DNA of 7,510 nucleotides, taken from assembly GCA_030042755.1 (NCBI GenBank), contig JASHZC010000255.1, positions 1 through 7,510 on the forward strand, written 5' to 3'. Source of the stretch: Vulcanimicrobiota bacterium. Its GTDB lineage: Bacteria > Eremiobacterota > Eremiobacteria > Baltobacterales > Baltobacteraceae. This document shows, piece after piece, positions 1-6,471 of the stretch; the first letter of the stretch is position 1; each line of letters starts with the position of its first letter. Under the pieces are notes generated by a model. That model was not told the origin of the DNA and searched no databases. It worked only from the letters and a program-made list of their open reading frames with translations. The translations under genes and the position numbers were made by a program.

Positions 1-165
1 TGGACCTGGCTCGTGTTTGCGACGGCGGCTCAGCTCGTCTACATTGCGTCAACCTATAAATTGCGAACTGATGCAGCCGACGAAAAGGCGGTAGTGCGAG
101 GACCCGTGGTTTACGCCTCGGCTCCTCGCGCCGCTCTCTCGAGCTCGCATTTCGCCAATGAATAA
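1..165 (+). CDS. C-terminal fragment of a probable membrane protein (5' end outside window)
   Basis: Frame 1 is open from the left edge to a TAA at 163-165, giving 54 residues. The first ~19 residues are hydrophobic (W-T-W-L-V-F-A-T-A-A-Q-L-V-Y-I-A...), like a final transmembrane helix. A basic and then mixed polar tail follows, ending in H-F-A-N-E. Third codon positions are mostly G or C, as in the neighbouring genes, which supports real coding. The stop overlaps the start of the next gene by eight bases (ATGAATAA), so the two may be cotranscribed and translationally coupled. The fragment is too short to name: a transporter, polymerase or glycosyltransferase tail would all look like this. 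Main doubt: an open frame of 54 codons at an edge can arise by chance. Confidence 0.5.
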   Translation, partial: WTWLVFATAAQLVYIASTYKLRTDAADEKAVVRGPVVYASAPRAALSSSHFANE

Positions 166-1117
166 GCTACGCGTAGGGCTTCTTGTTTCTTTTGCTCTCG
201 CTTCGACCTTTGGCCAATTTTCGCGCCCACTGAGCGCTTCCGGCACGGTATCAACATTCCTTGGCTGCCCTTTTCCAAGTGGCGACGTGTGGCAGACACC
301 CATAACATCGGTGCGAGTTGTTGCGGACTCCGATCAGATGATTCAAGCCACGTACGACGCGACTGCGTTAATCGGGCGTCGTCAAGGGTTCAATGTGTGG
401 ACGCCGGCGGCCGAAAACATAAACGTCGCGACGAACGCGACACCGCTCGTAAGTGTGGTAGGGACAGTGCCTTATCACACGCCGTATTCAAGAGTTCCCT
501 GGTTGTCCAGTTACTCTATTGAGGCGGGGAGCGACGCACACGCTTTAGTGCTGAACACCCAGACGTGTCAATATTACGAGGGATATGCGACGACGTATTC
601 GGGCGGCGAACTTCACGAGTACAACGGAGCGCACTGGGATCTTACCCAGCCCTTCATGCGGCCATATGTAAACCCGGGTTCGACGGCGTCGGGGATTCCG
701 ATCGGATTCGTGGCCGTGCGCCCGGAAGAACTGAGAGCCGGCGTCATCGAGCACGCTTTGGGTTGGGATGCTGTGGCAAATACTACTGCATCGCACACTT
801 GCGTGAGCCCAGCGGCCGACGTTCGTTGTGGCGACGGCTTACCGTACAAAGGCCCGCCTGCAGACGCACCTTATGCGGTGCCGTACGGGGCGCACATTCG
901 GCTTAAAGCAAGCGTCAACACGGCTGGTTGGCCGCGTGAGGCGGGTATTGTCGCGACTGCGCTGAAGACCTACGGCGCGTATTTGTATGACACCGGGTGC
1001 TGCAACGCAATTCCGTTCGCGAACGACTCTTACGGAACCCCAACTTGGACCCCAGCTGACGAAGCGGCGCTGAACACACTGACAATTCGTGATTTCGACG
1101 TCGTAACAGCTCCCTAA
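158..1117 (+). CDS. Secreted protein of uncharacterised family, paralogue 1
   Basis: 319 aa. The N-terminus looks like a Sec signal peptide: K3 and R5, then a hydrophobic stretch at about 6-19, with possible cleavage near A15 or A27. No lipobox cysteine is present, so release from the membrane is inferred. The mature domain, residues 34-319, aligns without gaps with the next gene at 210 of 286 positions. Landmarks are FLGC at 34-37, FNVWTPA at 78-84, D126/H128 followed by A-L-V-L-N-T, HEYNGAHWDL at 153-162, GSTASGIPIG at 174-183, RPEEL at 188-192, HALGWD at 199-204, IRLKASVN at 247-254, ALKTYGAYLYDTG at 268-280 and DFDVV at 312-316. Cysteines at 37, 137, 215, 224, 281 and 282 are all shared with the paralogue and suggest disulfides outside the cytoplasm. 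The order of motifs matches a family of exported bacterial hypothetical proteins that I recognise but cannot assign a function. The start overlaps the upstream stop and has no clear Shine-Dalgarno, which fits coupled translation. Confidence 0.9.
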   Translation: MNKLRVGLLVSFALASTFGQFSRPLSASGTVSTFLGCPFPSGDVWQTPITSVRVVADSDQMIQATYDATALIGRRQGFNVWTPAAENINVATNATPLVSVVGTVPYHTPYSRVPWLSSYSIEAGSDAHALVLNTQTCQYYEGYATTYSGGELHEYNGAHWDLTQPFMRPYVNPGSTASGIPIGFVAVRPEELRAGVIEHALGWDAVANTTASHTCVSPAADVRCGDGLPYKGPPADAPYAVPYGAHIRLKASVNTAGWPREAGIVATALKTYGAYLYDTGCCNAIPFANDSYGTPTWTPADEAALNTLTIRDFDVVTAP

Positions 1118-1128
1118 AAGGACCCAGC

Positions 1129-1138
1129 CCGCCGGCGG
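1129..1138. other. GC-rich palindrome between the paralogues
   Basis: The 60-base gap between the two secreted-protein genes contains the perfect 10-bp palindrome CCGCCGGCGG, flanked by short complementary arms GACC (1121-1124) and GGTC (1140-1143). It lies 11 bases after the first gene's stop. No T-run follows, so it is not a typical intrinsic terminator. It could be a weak attenuating or mRNA-stabilising hairpin between the genes, or chance in GC-rich DNA. I see no convincing promoter in the rest of the gap. Confidence 0.2.
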
Positions 1139-1167
1139 CGGTCAAGTCATACACTGACCCCACAATC

Positions 1168-1174
1168 AAGAGGA
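1168..1174 (+). promoter_or_regulatory. Probable ribosome binding site of paralogue 2
   Basis: AAGAGGA lies just before the ATG at 1178, with only three bases between the purine run and the start codon. This is purine-rich and Shine-Dalgarno-like, though closer than usual. It supports the 1178 start, as does the well-formed signal peptide that follows. Paralogue 1 has no comparable site. Confidence 0.4.
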
Positions 1175-1177
1175 TCG

Positions 1178-2266
1178 ATGGCTCAGCGAATTTCCACCTG
1201 GGTAGGTTCAGTGCGCCCTTTGTTGTTTGCTACAGTGTGTCTTGAGGTTTGCGCGCTCGCCGCGTGCGGCGGCGGTGCACCTGGGACGATGACGACGAAA
1301 AGTGTACCCGCCCCTCTCTCCGCCGCGGCTCCGACAACGGCCCCCACTTCAACCGCGGTTCCGACAGCGGGGCCTACTTCAGCATCGATCACAGCAAACG
1401 GCGATTTTCTAGGATGCCCGTATCCGAGTGGAAACGTATGGCAGACGAACATCGCTTCGGCGCCACTCGCCACCAACTCAGCCCAGATGATCGAAGCAAC
1501 GTACGAGGGGATCGTTTCTGTCGGGGAGGCCCAGAATTTCAACGTATGGACCCCCGCTTCAGAGAAGATCAACGCGGCAACGAATGCAACGCCACTAGTA
1601 ACGGTGGTTGGTACCGTGTCGTACCACACGCCTTATTCGCCGGTTCCTTGGATGTCGAGTTTCTACATCGAGCCAGGAGGCGACGAGCATTCGATGGTTT
1701 TGAATACGCAGAGCTGTCACTACTACGAAGGGTACGACACGAGCTACGGCGGAGGTAGGCTCCACGAATACAACGGTGCCTTGTGGAGTCTCACTCAGCC
1801 GTTCTCTCGTCCGCCTACGAATCCGGGATCAACCGCATCCGGCATTCCGATCGGTCTGCTTTCCGTTCGACCTGAGGAACTCACGGCAGGCGTAATTCAA
1901 CACGCGCTTGGCTGGGACGCTGTGGCAAACACGGCCGCCGACGGCGTGTGCGTAAGCCCGGCTGCCGCAACGGGCTGTAGCGATGGCATACCGTACGACG
2001 GGCCAGCCGCGGACGCACCATATGCCATACCCTACGGCGCGCACATTCGACTGAAGGCAAGCGTCAACACTTCGGGTTGGCCGCGCGAAGCCCAGATCGT
2101 TGCAGCAGCGCTGAAAACGTATGGCGCCTATCTGTACGACACTGGCTGCTGTAACAACATCCCCTTTATCAACGATTCCTATGGAGCGCCGACATGGACG
2201 TCGGACGACGAGGCGGCATTCAGTACTGTCACGATTCAAGACTTCGACGTCGTCCAAGCGCCGTAA
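1178..2266 (+). CDS. Predicted lipoprotein of the same uncharacterised family, paralogue 2
   Basis: 362 aa. Residues 1-30 form a lipoprotein signal peptide: R4 and R13, a hydrophobic core at about 14-29, and the lipobox L27-A28-A29-C30 followed by GGG. Cys30 would be lipidated after signal peptidase II cleavage. Residues 31-76 are a low-complexity Pro/Thr/Ser/Ala spacer, likely flexible, that holds the domain off the membrane. Residues 77-362 match residues 34-319 of the upstream paralogue without a gap (about 73% identical). The cysteines are at 80, 180, 258, 267, 324 and 325. The conserved blocks are the same: GSTASGIPIG, RPEEL, HALGWD, IRLKASVN, ALKTYGAYLYDTGCCN and DFDVV. Many silent differences separate the two copies (for example around 900-990 versus 2040-2130), so the duplication is not recent. 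The gene follows its paralogue by 60 bases and ends 20 bases from a convergent gene. Function unknown; the signal type is the firmest call. Confidence 0.92.
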   Translation: MAQRISTWVGSVRPLLFATVCLEVCALAACGGGAPGTMTTKSVPAPLSAAAPTTAPTSTAVPTAGPTSASITANGDFLGCPYPSGNVWQTNIASAPLATNSAQMIEATYEGIVSVGEAQNFNVWTPASEKINAATNATPLVTVVGTVSYHTPYSPVPWMSSFYIEPGGDEHSMVLNTQSCHYYEGYDTSYGGGRLHEYNGALWSLTQPFSRPPTNPGSTASGIPIGLLSVRPEELTAGVIQHALGWDAVANTAADGVCVSPAAATGCSDGIPYDGPAADAPYAIPYGAHIRLKASVNTSGWPREAQIVAAALKTYGAYLYDTGCCNNIPFINDSYGAPTWTSDDEAAFSTVTIQDFDVVQAP

Positions 2267-2286
2267 GTGGAGTCCACCACCTGCGG

Positions 2287-3726
2287 TCAAGGTTGTTCCA
2301 GCTGAGCGCGCACGAGCCTAGTCTGAAAAAGACTTGCCTGCACGCAATTGAGGGAATAGCCGAAGCCAATCATCAGTGTAAACATGGTCGGCAACATGTA
2401 TCGCGGCTCTAAATGCGTTAACACATGCACGAAAATTGTGTAAATGTGTGGAGCCATTAGAAGGGCTACAAGCGCCCATCGCCGACGCTCCGCCCAGAGC
2501 ATGTAGACGGAACAAAGAAGAAAGAATGCGCTGATACCGGCAAAGATCAACGCATCGCTATAGGCAAATGCGAAATATCGAGGGTTCCTCAATAAGGCTT
2601 GATAGCGGTCCGTGCCCGACGCGCGCTGTTCTGAAAACGATTGTGTCTTCAGCGGATTATCGAAGCCGAACTGATAGGCCGGAGCCAGCGCGAGGGGCAG
2701 CCGTTTGGCTGCGGCAGCGCAGAATGCCAAAGGTTTTGCGCGAACGTCTCTTAGGAAGACTTGAGTAAAATAGTGGCTCGCGCCCGGAGTCCAAGCGCTT
2801 CTGAAGCCGTGTTCCTCTGCTTCCTTATCTCGATCGGAATCTAAGCCACCGATTCCCCAAGGGTTGTTGAACTCGCCGAGCCCGTCCATAAGGGTCCCGC
2901 CGGTGGATGACGACGTGAAGATCATCTTATCGAACTGCTGATAGTTCCTAAATGCCCAAGGTAACAGCGTCGCAAAGGTGAGCACCAGGATGACAAGCGC
3001 AGCGCTGGCACCCTTCCAGAAATTTCGGAAATACAGCCAAAGAAACGGCAACAAACCGGCGCCGAATAGATCGTAATCTGGCCGCAGATATCCGCCAAGA
3101 CCAAAGAGGACGCCGGCTGCTGCAAACCAGAGGTACGATTTCGGCTGATGCGCGCGTACGCCGTGCAGAACGCACGCAAAGCCGGCGATCACGTAAAATG
3201 ACACGAAGCCATCGGGAAGGAGAGCGGCCGTAGCCGCGTACGCCTGTGGCAGGAAGAACGCGTAGGTGAGGGCAGCTGCGGTCGCGACCGACTCTGACCA
3301 CGCAGCTCTTACCAAGAGGAAGAGAATAACGGCGGCGGCGGTGTCGAGCAAGGCTCCCAACACCATTACCGGAACGCGCGCATCTCCCCGTGAAAGGCGA
3401 TTCATCGCGGCGACAAGCAAAGACATCCCCGGCGGATGCAGGGCCTCTGGATAAAGTCCTGCGGGTCGTGGCCCAGCAGACTGTGGAGTGGCTGCCTTGA
3501 TTTTTCCCCTCTGAATCCGCACGCTCAACTCGTTCAGTTTCAGGTACGCTTGAGTGGGTTCCGCAGCCACGTACCCCCAGCCAGCGGCGATCGCATATCC
3601 TTCGTTGAAATATGACTGGCTCAATTTGCTCTGCGGCGTGAAATACTCGCCCGAGAGAGACCACAGAATCATCGAGAGCCGCACGATGAGCGCAACCAGT
3701 GCGATCAGTAGCAATCGCTGCCGCAT
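2287..3726 (-). CDS. GT39/ArnT-like membrane glycosyltransferase, second in the operon
   Basis: 479 aa. The protein begins M-R-Q-R and enters a transmembrane helix at about 5-22. About nine to eleven further hydrophobic segments follow (for example near 118-140, 145-160, 165-188, 198-213, 220-235, 240-258, 388-410, 416-436 and 443-462). Family signs are the HPPG motif at 97-100 before a hydrophobic stretch, GYLRPDYDLF at 212-221, and LEPRYMLP at 439-446 in the last membrane region, typical of polyprenyl-phosphate-dependent PMT/ArnT-type enzymes. By family knowledge, such enzymes use a lipid-phosphate sugar on the periplasmic face; donor and acceptor cannot be read here. I chose the ATG at 3726 over one at 3834. 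It starts 4 bases after the preceding gene's stop and has a GAAGAAG at 3737-3743, while the longer start would overlap that gene by over 100 bases. The extra residues also do not look like a membrane-protein N-terminus. The expected acidic pair after the first helix is less clear than in the neighbour. Confidence 0.87.
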   Translation of the reverse strand: MRQRLLLIALVALIVRLSMILWSLSGEYFTPQSKLSQSYFNEGYAIAAGWGYVAAEPTQAYLKLNELSVRIQRGKIKAATPQSAGPRPAGLYPEALHPPGMSLLVAAMNRLSRGDARVPVMVLGALLDTAAAVILFLLVRAAWSESVATAAALTYAFFLPQAYAATAALLPDGFVSFYVIAGFACVLHGVRAHQPKSYLWFAAAGVLFGLGGYLRPDYDLFGAGLLPFLWLYFRNFWKGASAALVILVLTFATLLPWAFRNYQQFDKMIFTSSSTGGTLMDGLGEFNNPWGIGGLDSDRDKEAEEHGFRSAWTPGASHYFTQVFLRDVRAKPLAFCAAAAKRLPLALAPAYQFGFDNPLKTQSFSEQRASGTDRYQALLRNPRYFAFAYSDALIFAGISAFFLLCSVYMLWAERRRWALVALLMAPHIYTIFVHVLTHLEPRYMLPTMFTLMIGFGYSLNCVQASLFQTRLVRAQLEQP

Positions 3727-3730
3727 CACA

Positions 3731-5254
3731 TCAAGACTTCTTCGCAAGTAGACGTACTGTTGCGCCATAAAATTGCTGCGTGGACAATACGCGATAGTGC
3801 GTTGCGAGATACTGGTCCACAAAATCGCATCCAAAATCGATGTTCGCAGAATTGCATTCGCCGGCGGTGATGAACCAAAGCGTTCGCGTCGCCGGCATCA
3901 CGTGGCTCATTTGCTTCACGCTGCGTATTACGAAGCTGCTGACGTCATAATCCGAGAAATTCACCGCGGTGGGTATCGGAACAATGCGGTTGGGTCCGCG
4001 GTAATAATAACTTAATGGCAGGGCATTTTCTGCCTCAAATACTACGATCGGCTGCCCCGGCGCTTCATGGCCACGCAGATAGGCGTTTACGCGAATCCAG
4101 TCACCGCGTTTCGCAAGTGAGTAGTACGTGGTGCCCAACGTAAAGATCGAAATCGCGACGCTTGCGCAGGCCCAGATGAGTACGGCGCGCGCGCGCGCCG
4201 GATCGCGTACGTAGGTGAACAGCGAGAACATGGACAGAACGATCGGAAGAAATAGCGGAGCGAGATGCCGATCGAGGACGTGAATATGCTCCGTGTAGAG
4301 CGCCAGAGACATGAGCACCGCGCCCCCCGCCGTCATGACTAGGAGCAGCGAATCGCCGTACCGCGTTAGATGCGGCCTAAGCGCCGTAAGCGCGGCGATG
4401 GTGACGAAAGCCAGTACCCAGATGGCCAGCACGGGTCTACCGAACGTGTGGATCGGGATGACATAATGCCCGAGAATATCGAGGATCGTTCCTGTGGCCG
4501 CAAGAGGTGAGTCTGGTGCCGCGAATGCCCCTTGAAAGTTTGCCATCTGGCTGGGAAGTTGGACGGCGATCGGCAAAAATAAGAGCAGAGCGAAGACCGA
4601 AGCGACTAAGTAGCGAGGTATGCGCGAACGGGCAAAGACAACAAGTGCTATCGCTTGCCCAGCTACGAGGAAGCCGAGATAGTATTGCGTGTATAGAGCG
4701 ATCGCCGTGAAGAACGCGTACAACAGCGTTGCCCTCCACGGGTGCGGGGCGTCCTCGCTGATAAACGCATCATAGAAGAAAATCAAAAGTAGCGCCGATA
4801 GTAGGATAATCATTGCATAAACGCGTGCATCGACCGCTGCCCAGATCGTCCACGGATTCAGCGCTATTGCTAATGTAACCAGCCCAGGATTGATGCGTGG
4901 AAGGTAGCGTTCCGCTAGACGCGGCACAAGGGCGAGACTGATCGTAACGCAAAGTACCGAGAATAGTCGCGCAAAGAAGAGTGAGCCATCAATGTGCCGC
5001 CATAGGTTTAGTAGGACGAAATAGAGCGGCGCGTTTTGCTCGAATCGCAGGGCTTGAGTGTAAGCGTAGGACAGACTTCCGGCCGTGGTGTGAAGTGTGT
5101 ACGCTTCATCCTGCCAAATATTCAAAACCGCGGCCAGTATGAGACCGATGGTCGCGTTGATGGTAATTGCGATCGTTGCCAGCGTAGGTGAGCGCAATGT
5201 GCGCAGGGCGTCGCCGATGATCGGTCGGAGCGCCTGCCTAAGCGCGCCGTTCAT
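3731..5254 (-). CDS. GT39/ArnT-like membrane glycosyltransferase, first in the operon
   Basis: 507 aa. A first helix at about 24-46 is followed by W48-D49-E50-A-Y-T, the acidic DE pair found after the first helix in GT39/GT83 enzymes and expected to be catalytic. Next come NAPLYF at 74-79 (usually HPPLYY) and the helical region with ARLFS at 95-99. About ten more hydrophobic segments run to residue 376. DRHLAPLF at 328-335 corresponds to the R-Y/H...P motif of the last helices. The C-terminal ~125 residues are soluble, starting with AKRGDWIRVNAYL at 381-393, a pattern common in this family. The likely role is sugar transfer from a polyprenyl-phosphate donor on the outer face of the inner membrane. 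The start at 5254 is favoured because its ATG overlaps the wecB stop as ATGA, a classic coupling arrangement; the longer frame from 5317 would overlap wecB by 67 bases. No strong Shine-Dalgarno is visible, consistent with coupling. The specific sugar is unknown. Confidence 0.88.
   Translation of the reverse strand: MNGALRQALRPIIGDALRTLRSPTLATIAITINATIGLILAAVLNIWQDEAYTLHTTAGSLSYAYTQALRFEQNAPLYFVLLNLWRHIDGSLFFARLFSVLCVTISLALVPRLAERYLPRINPGLVTLAIALNPWTIWAAVDARVYAMIILLSALLLIFFYDAFISEDAPHPWRATLLYAFFTAIALYTQYYLGFLVAGQAIALVVFARSRIPRYLVASVFALLLFLPIAVQLPSQMANFQGAFAAPDSPLAATGTILDILGHYVIPIHTFGRPVLAIWVLAFVTIAALTALRPHLTRYGDSLLLVMTAGGAVLMSLALYTEHIHVLDRHLAPLFLPIVLSMFSLFTYVRDPARARAVLIWACASVAISIFTLGTTYYSLAKRGDWIRVNAYLRGHEAPGQPIVVFEAENALPLSYYYRGPNRIVPIPTAVNFSDYDVSSFVIRSVKQMSHVMPATRTLWFITAGECNSANIDFGCDFVDQYLATHYRVLSTQQFYGATVRLLAKKS
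4183..4200. repeat. 18-bp alternating GC palindrome inside a glycosyltransferase gene
   Basis: Positions 4183-4200 form a perfect palindrome whose core, 4185-4198, is seven GC dinucleotide units. It lies inside the 507-aa glycosyltransferase gene and is read there as part of P-A-R-A-R-A-V (about residues 352-358), in a short cytoplasmic or periplasmic loop. Runs of this type can slip in replication or adopt Z-form DNA. In this copy the frame is intact. It may simply be Arg-Ala codon use in GC-rich DNA. Confidence 0.6.
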
Positions 5255-6408
5255 GCCGTCGCGAGCAAGCCAAAGGGATCTGGGTAGCGTTGACCGCGCA
5301 GGCGTGCTAACAACCACTGCGAGATGCGGCCTGAGGCGAAGCCGTCGCCGTACGGATTAGCCGCACGTGCCATGCGCGAGAATTTCTTCTCGTCGGTGAG
5401 CAAACTCCGCGCGCCTTCGATAATGCGCGCGCTACTTGGTCCAACCAACTCGAGTGTTCCGGCTTGGAGCCCCTCCGGTCTTTCGGTCTCGTCGCGCATT
5501 ACGAGGACCGGCTTACCAAGACACGGCGCTTCTTCCTGGAGGCCACCCGAATCGGTAAGCACGAACGTGCAATTCTTTATTGCAGCTACCATATGTGCGT
5601 AGCCAACTGGCTCCACCAGCACGACTCCCGGAACGCCGTCGAGAATTTCGTGCGCGACTGGTAGTACGCGCGGTGAGGGGTGAACCGGCCAATAAATTTG
5701 GGGCCGACCCGGCAGCGAGGTGATTTCTCGCAGCGCGCTGCAAATGTCGCGCATGTAACCGTGATTTTCGCGCCGATGTGCGGTTACGACGATGACCGGT
5801 CGGCTTGGGTCGATTTCGTTCCAGCGCGGCGGGTCCGGGAGCTGCGGATTTTCGGCGGCATCGAGGAAGGCGTCGATGACGGTGTTGCCCGTAACGATGA
5901 TGGAATTCGGATCGATGTATTCGCGTATCAGATGTTCGCGCGCGAGCGAGGTCGGAGCAAAGTGGAACGACGCGATGCGGCCCGTAATGCGACGATTCAT
6001 CTCTTCCGGGAACGGAAGAAATGGATCGTTGGTGCGTAAGCCTGCCTCAACGTGCCCGACGGGAATCTGCTGATAGAAGGAGGAGAGAGCCGAAGCAGTG
6101 CTCGTTGTCGTGTCGCCGTGAACCAGCACGACGTCCGGCCTAGCGTCCCGCAGTACGGCCTCCATGCCGGTAAGCACTCGAGTCGTGATTTGAGTCAACG
6201 TCTGATCCGGCGTCATGATGTCCAGATCGTAGTCCGGTTGAATGTCGAACAGACGCAGCAAGTCGTCGAGCATATGACGATGCTGCGCGGTAACGCAAAC
6301 GATAGGCTCGATCTCTCGACGACGCTCGAGAGCACGCACGACGGGCGCCATCTTTATCGCATCGGGACGGGTCCCAAAAACGATCATGGCGCGAAGAGGA
6401 TCGCTCAT
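5251..6408 (-). CDS. wecB: UDP-N-acetylglucosamine 2-epimerase (non-hydrolysing)
   Basis: 385 aa, full length for the family (about 370-390). It interconverts UDP-GlcNAc and UDP-ManNAc in the cytoplasm, feeding ManNAc or ManNAcA into surface polysaccharides. Motifs in order: FGTRPDAIKMAPV at 11-23 (first nucleotide-binding loop, with R14 and K19; the usual residue 16 is Glu, here Asp); HGDTTT at 98-103 with D99; HVEAGLRT at 119-126 with E121; FPEEMNRR at 133-140 with E135 and R139; TGNTVIDA at 173-180; VTAHRREN at 208-215 with H211; DSGGLQEEAP at 286-295, binding the UDP phosphates and sugar; ETERPEG at 307-313; and NPYGDG at 351-356. The residues equivalent to the known catalytic set (E. coli D95, E117, E131, H213) are all present, so an active enzyme is expected. 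It heads the minus-strand operon and its stop overlaps the next start as ATGA. No strong ribosome binding site is visible before the ATG at 6408. A close relative acting on another UDP-HexNAc cannot be excluded. Confidence 0.95.
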   Translation of the reverse strand: MSDPLRAMIVFGTRPDAIKMAPVVRALERRREIEPIVCVTAQHRHMLDDLLRLFDIQPDYDLDIMTPDQTLTQITTRVLTGMEAVLRDARPDVVLVHGDTTTSTASALSSFYQQIPVGHVEAGLRTNDPFLPFPEEMNRRITGRIASFHFAPTSLAREHLIREYIDPNSIIVTGNTVIDAFLDAAENPQLPDPPRWNEIDPSRPVIVVTAHRRENHGYMRDICSALREITSLPGRPQIYWPVHPSPRVLPVAHEILDGVPGVVLVEPVGYAHMVAAIKNCTFVLTDSGGLQEEAPCLGKPVLVMRDETERPEGLQAGTLELVGPSSARIIEGARSLLTDEKKFSRMARAANPYGDGFASGRISQWLLARLRGQRYPDPFGLLATA

Positions 6409-6471
6409 ATACTCAGCTTGCCGTACCCCCGGACCCGCCGTAAACTGCCGAAAGGCCGTGCGAGGCTAGGA
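6409..6471. other. Gap between propeller gene and wecB
   Basis: The 63 bases between the stop of the propeller gene and the wecB start hold at most a short GCC-TTTC-GGC hairpin on the minus strand (about 6449-6458), followed by a weak T-containing stretch. That is too small for a confident terminator. I find no good -35/-10 pair. Whether wecB has its own promoter here or is read through from the propeller gene cannot be decided from sequence alone. Confidence 0.3.

Noticed and set aside
55..60. TATAAA as a -10 promoter box for paralogue 1
   Set aside because: No -35-like hexamer lies at proper spacing (the nearest TTGCGA is 32 bases upstream), and it sits inside a probable coding frame.
1183..1629. 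Minus-strand open frame of 148 codons opposite paralogue 2
   Set aside because: It lies entirely within the lipoprotein gene on the opposite strand; the plus-strand frame has a signal peptide and a 73% identical paralogue, so this is a shadow.
1249..1758. Plus-strand 169-codon frame inside paralogue 2
   Set aside because: It is rich in Arg, Asp and Glu in the way typical of out-of-frame reading of GC-rich genes, and it has no counterpart at the matching place in paralogue 1.
2267..2277. Inverted repeat GTGGA-G-TCCAC between the convergent genes as a terminator
   Set aside because: The arms are too short (at most 4 bp with a 3-base loop) and no T-run follows on either strand.
1829..2290. Minus-strand 153-codon frame opposite the end of paralogue 2
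   Set aside because: Shadow of the conserved C-terminal domain; Arg/Cys/Val-rich with no recognisable motif.
2948..3664. Minus-strand 238-codon frame within the 479-aa glycosyltransferase gene
   Set aside because: It is in another frame of the same strand, very Arg/Ser/Cys-rich and without hydrophobic helices, whereas the chosen frame shows regular membrane segments and family motifs.
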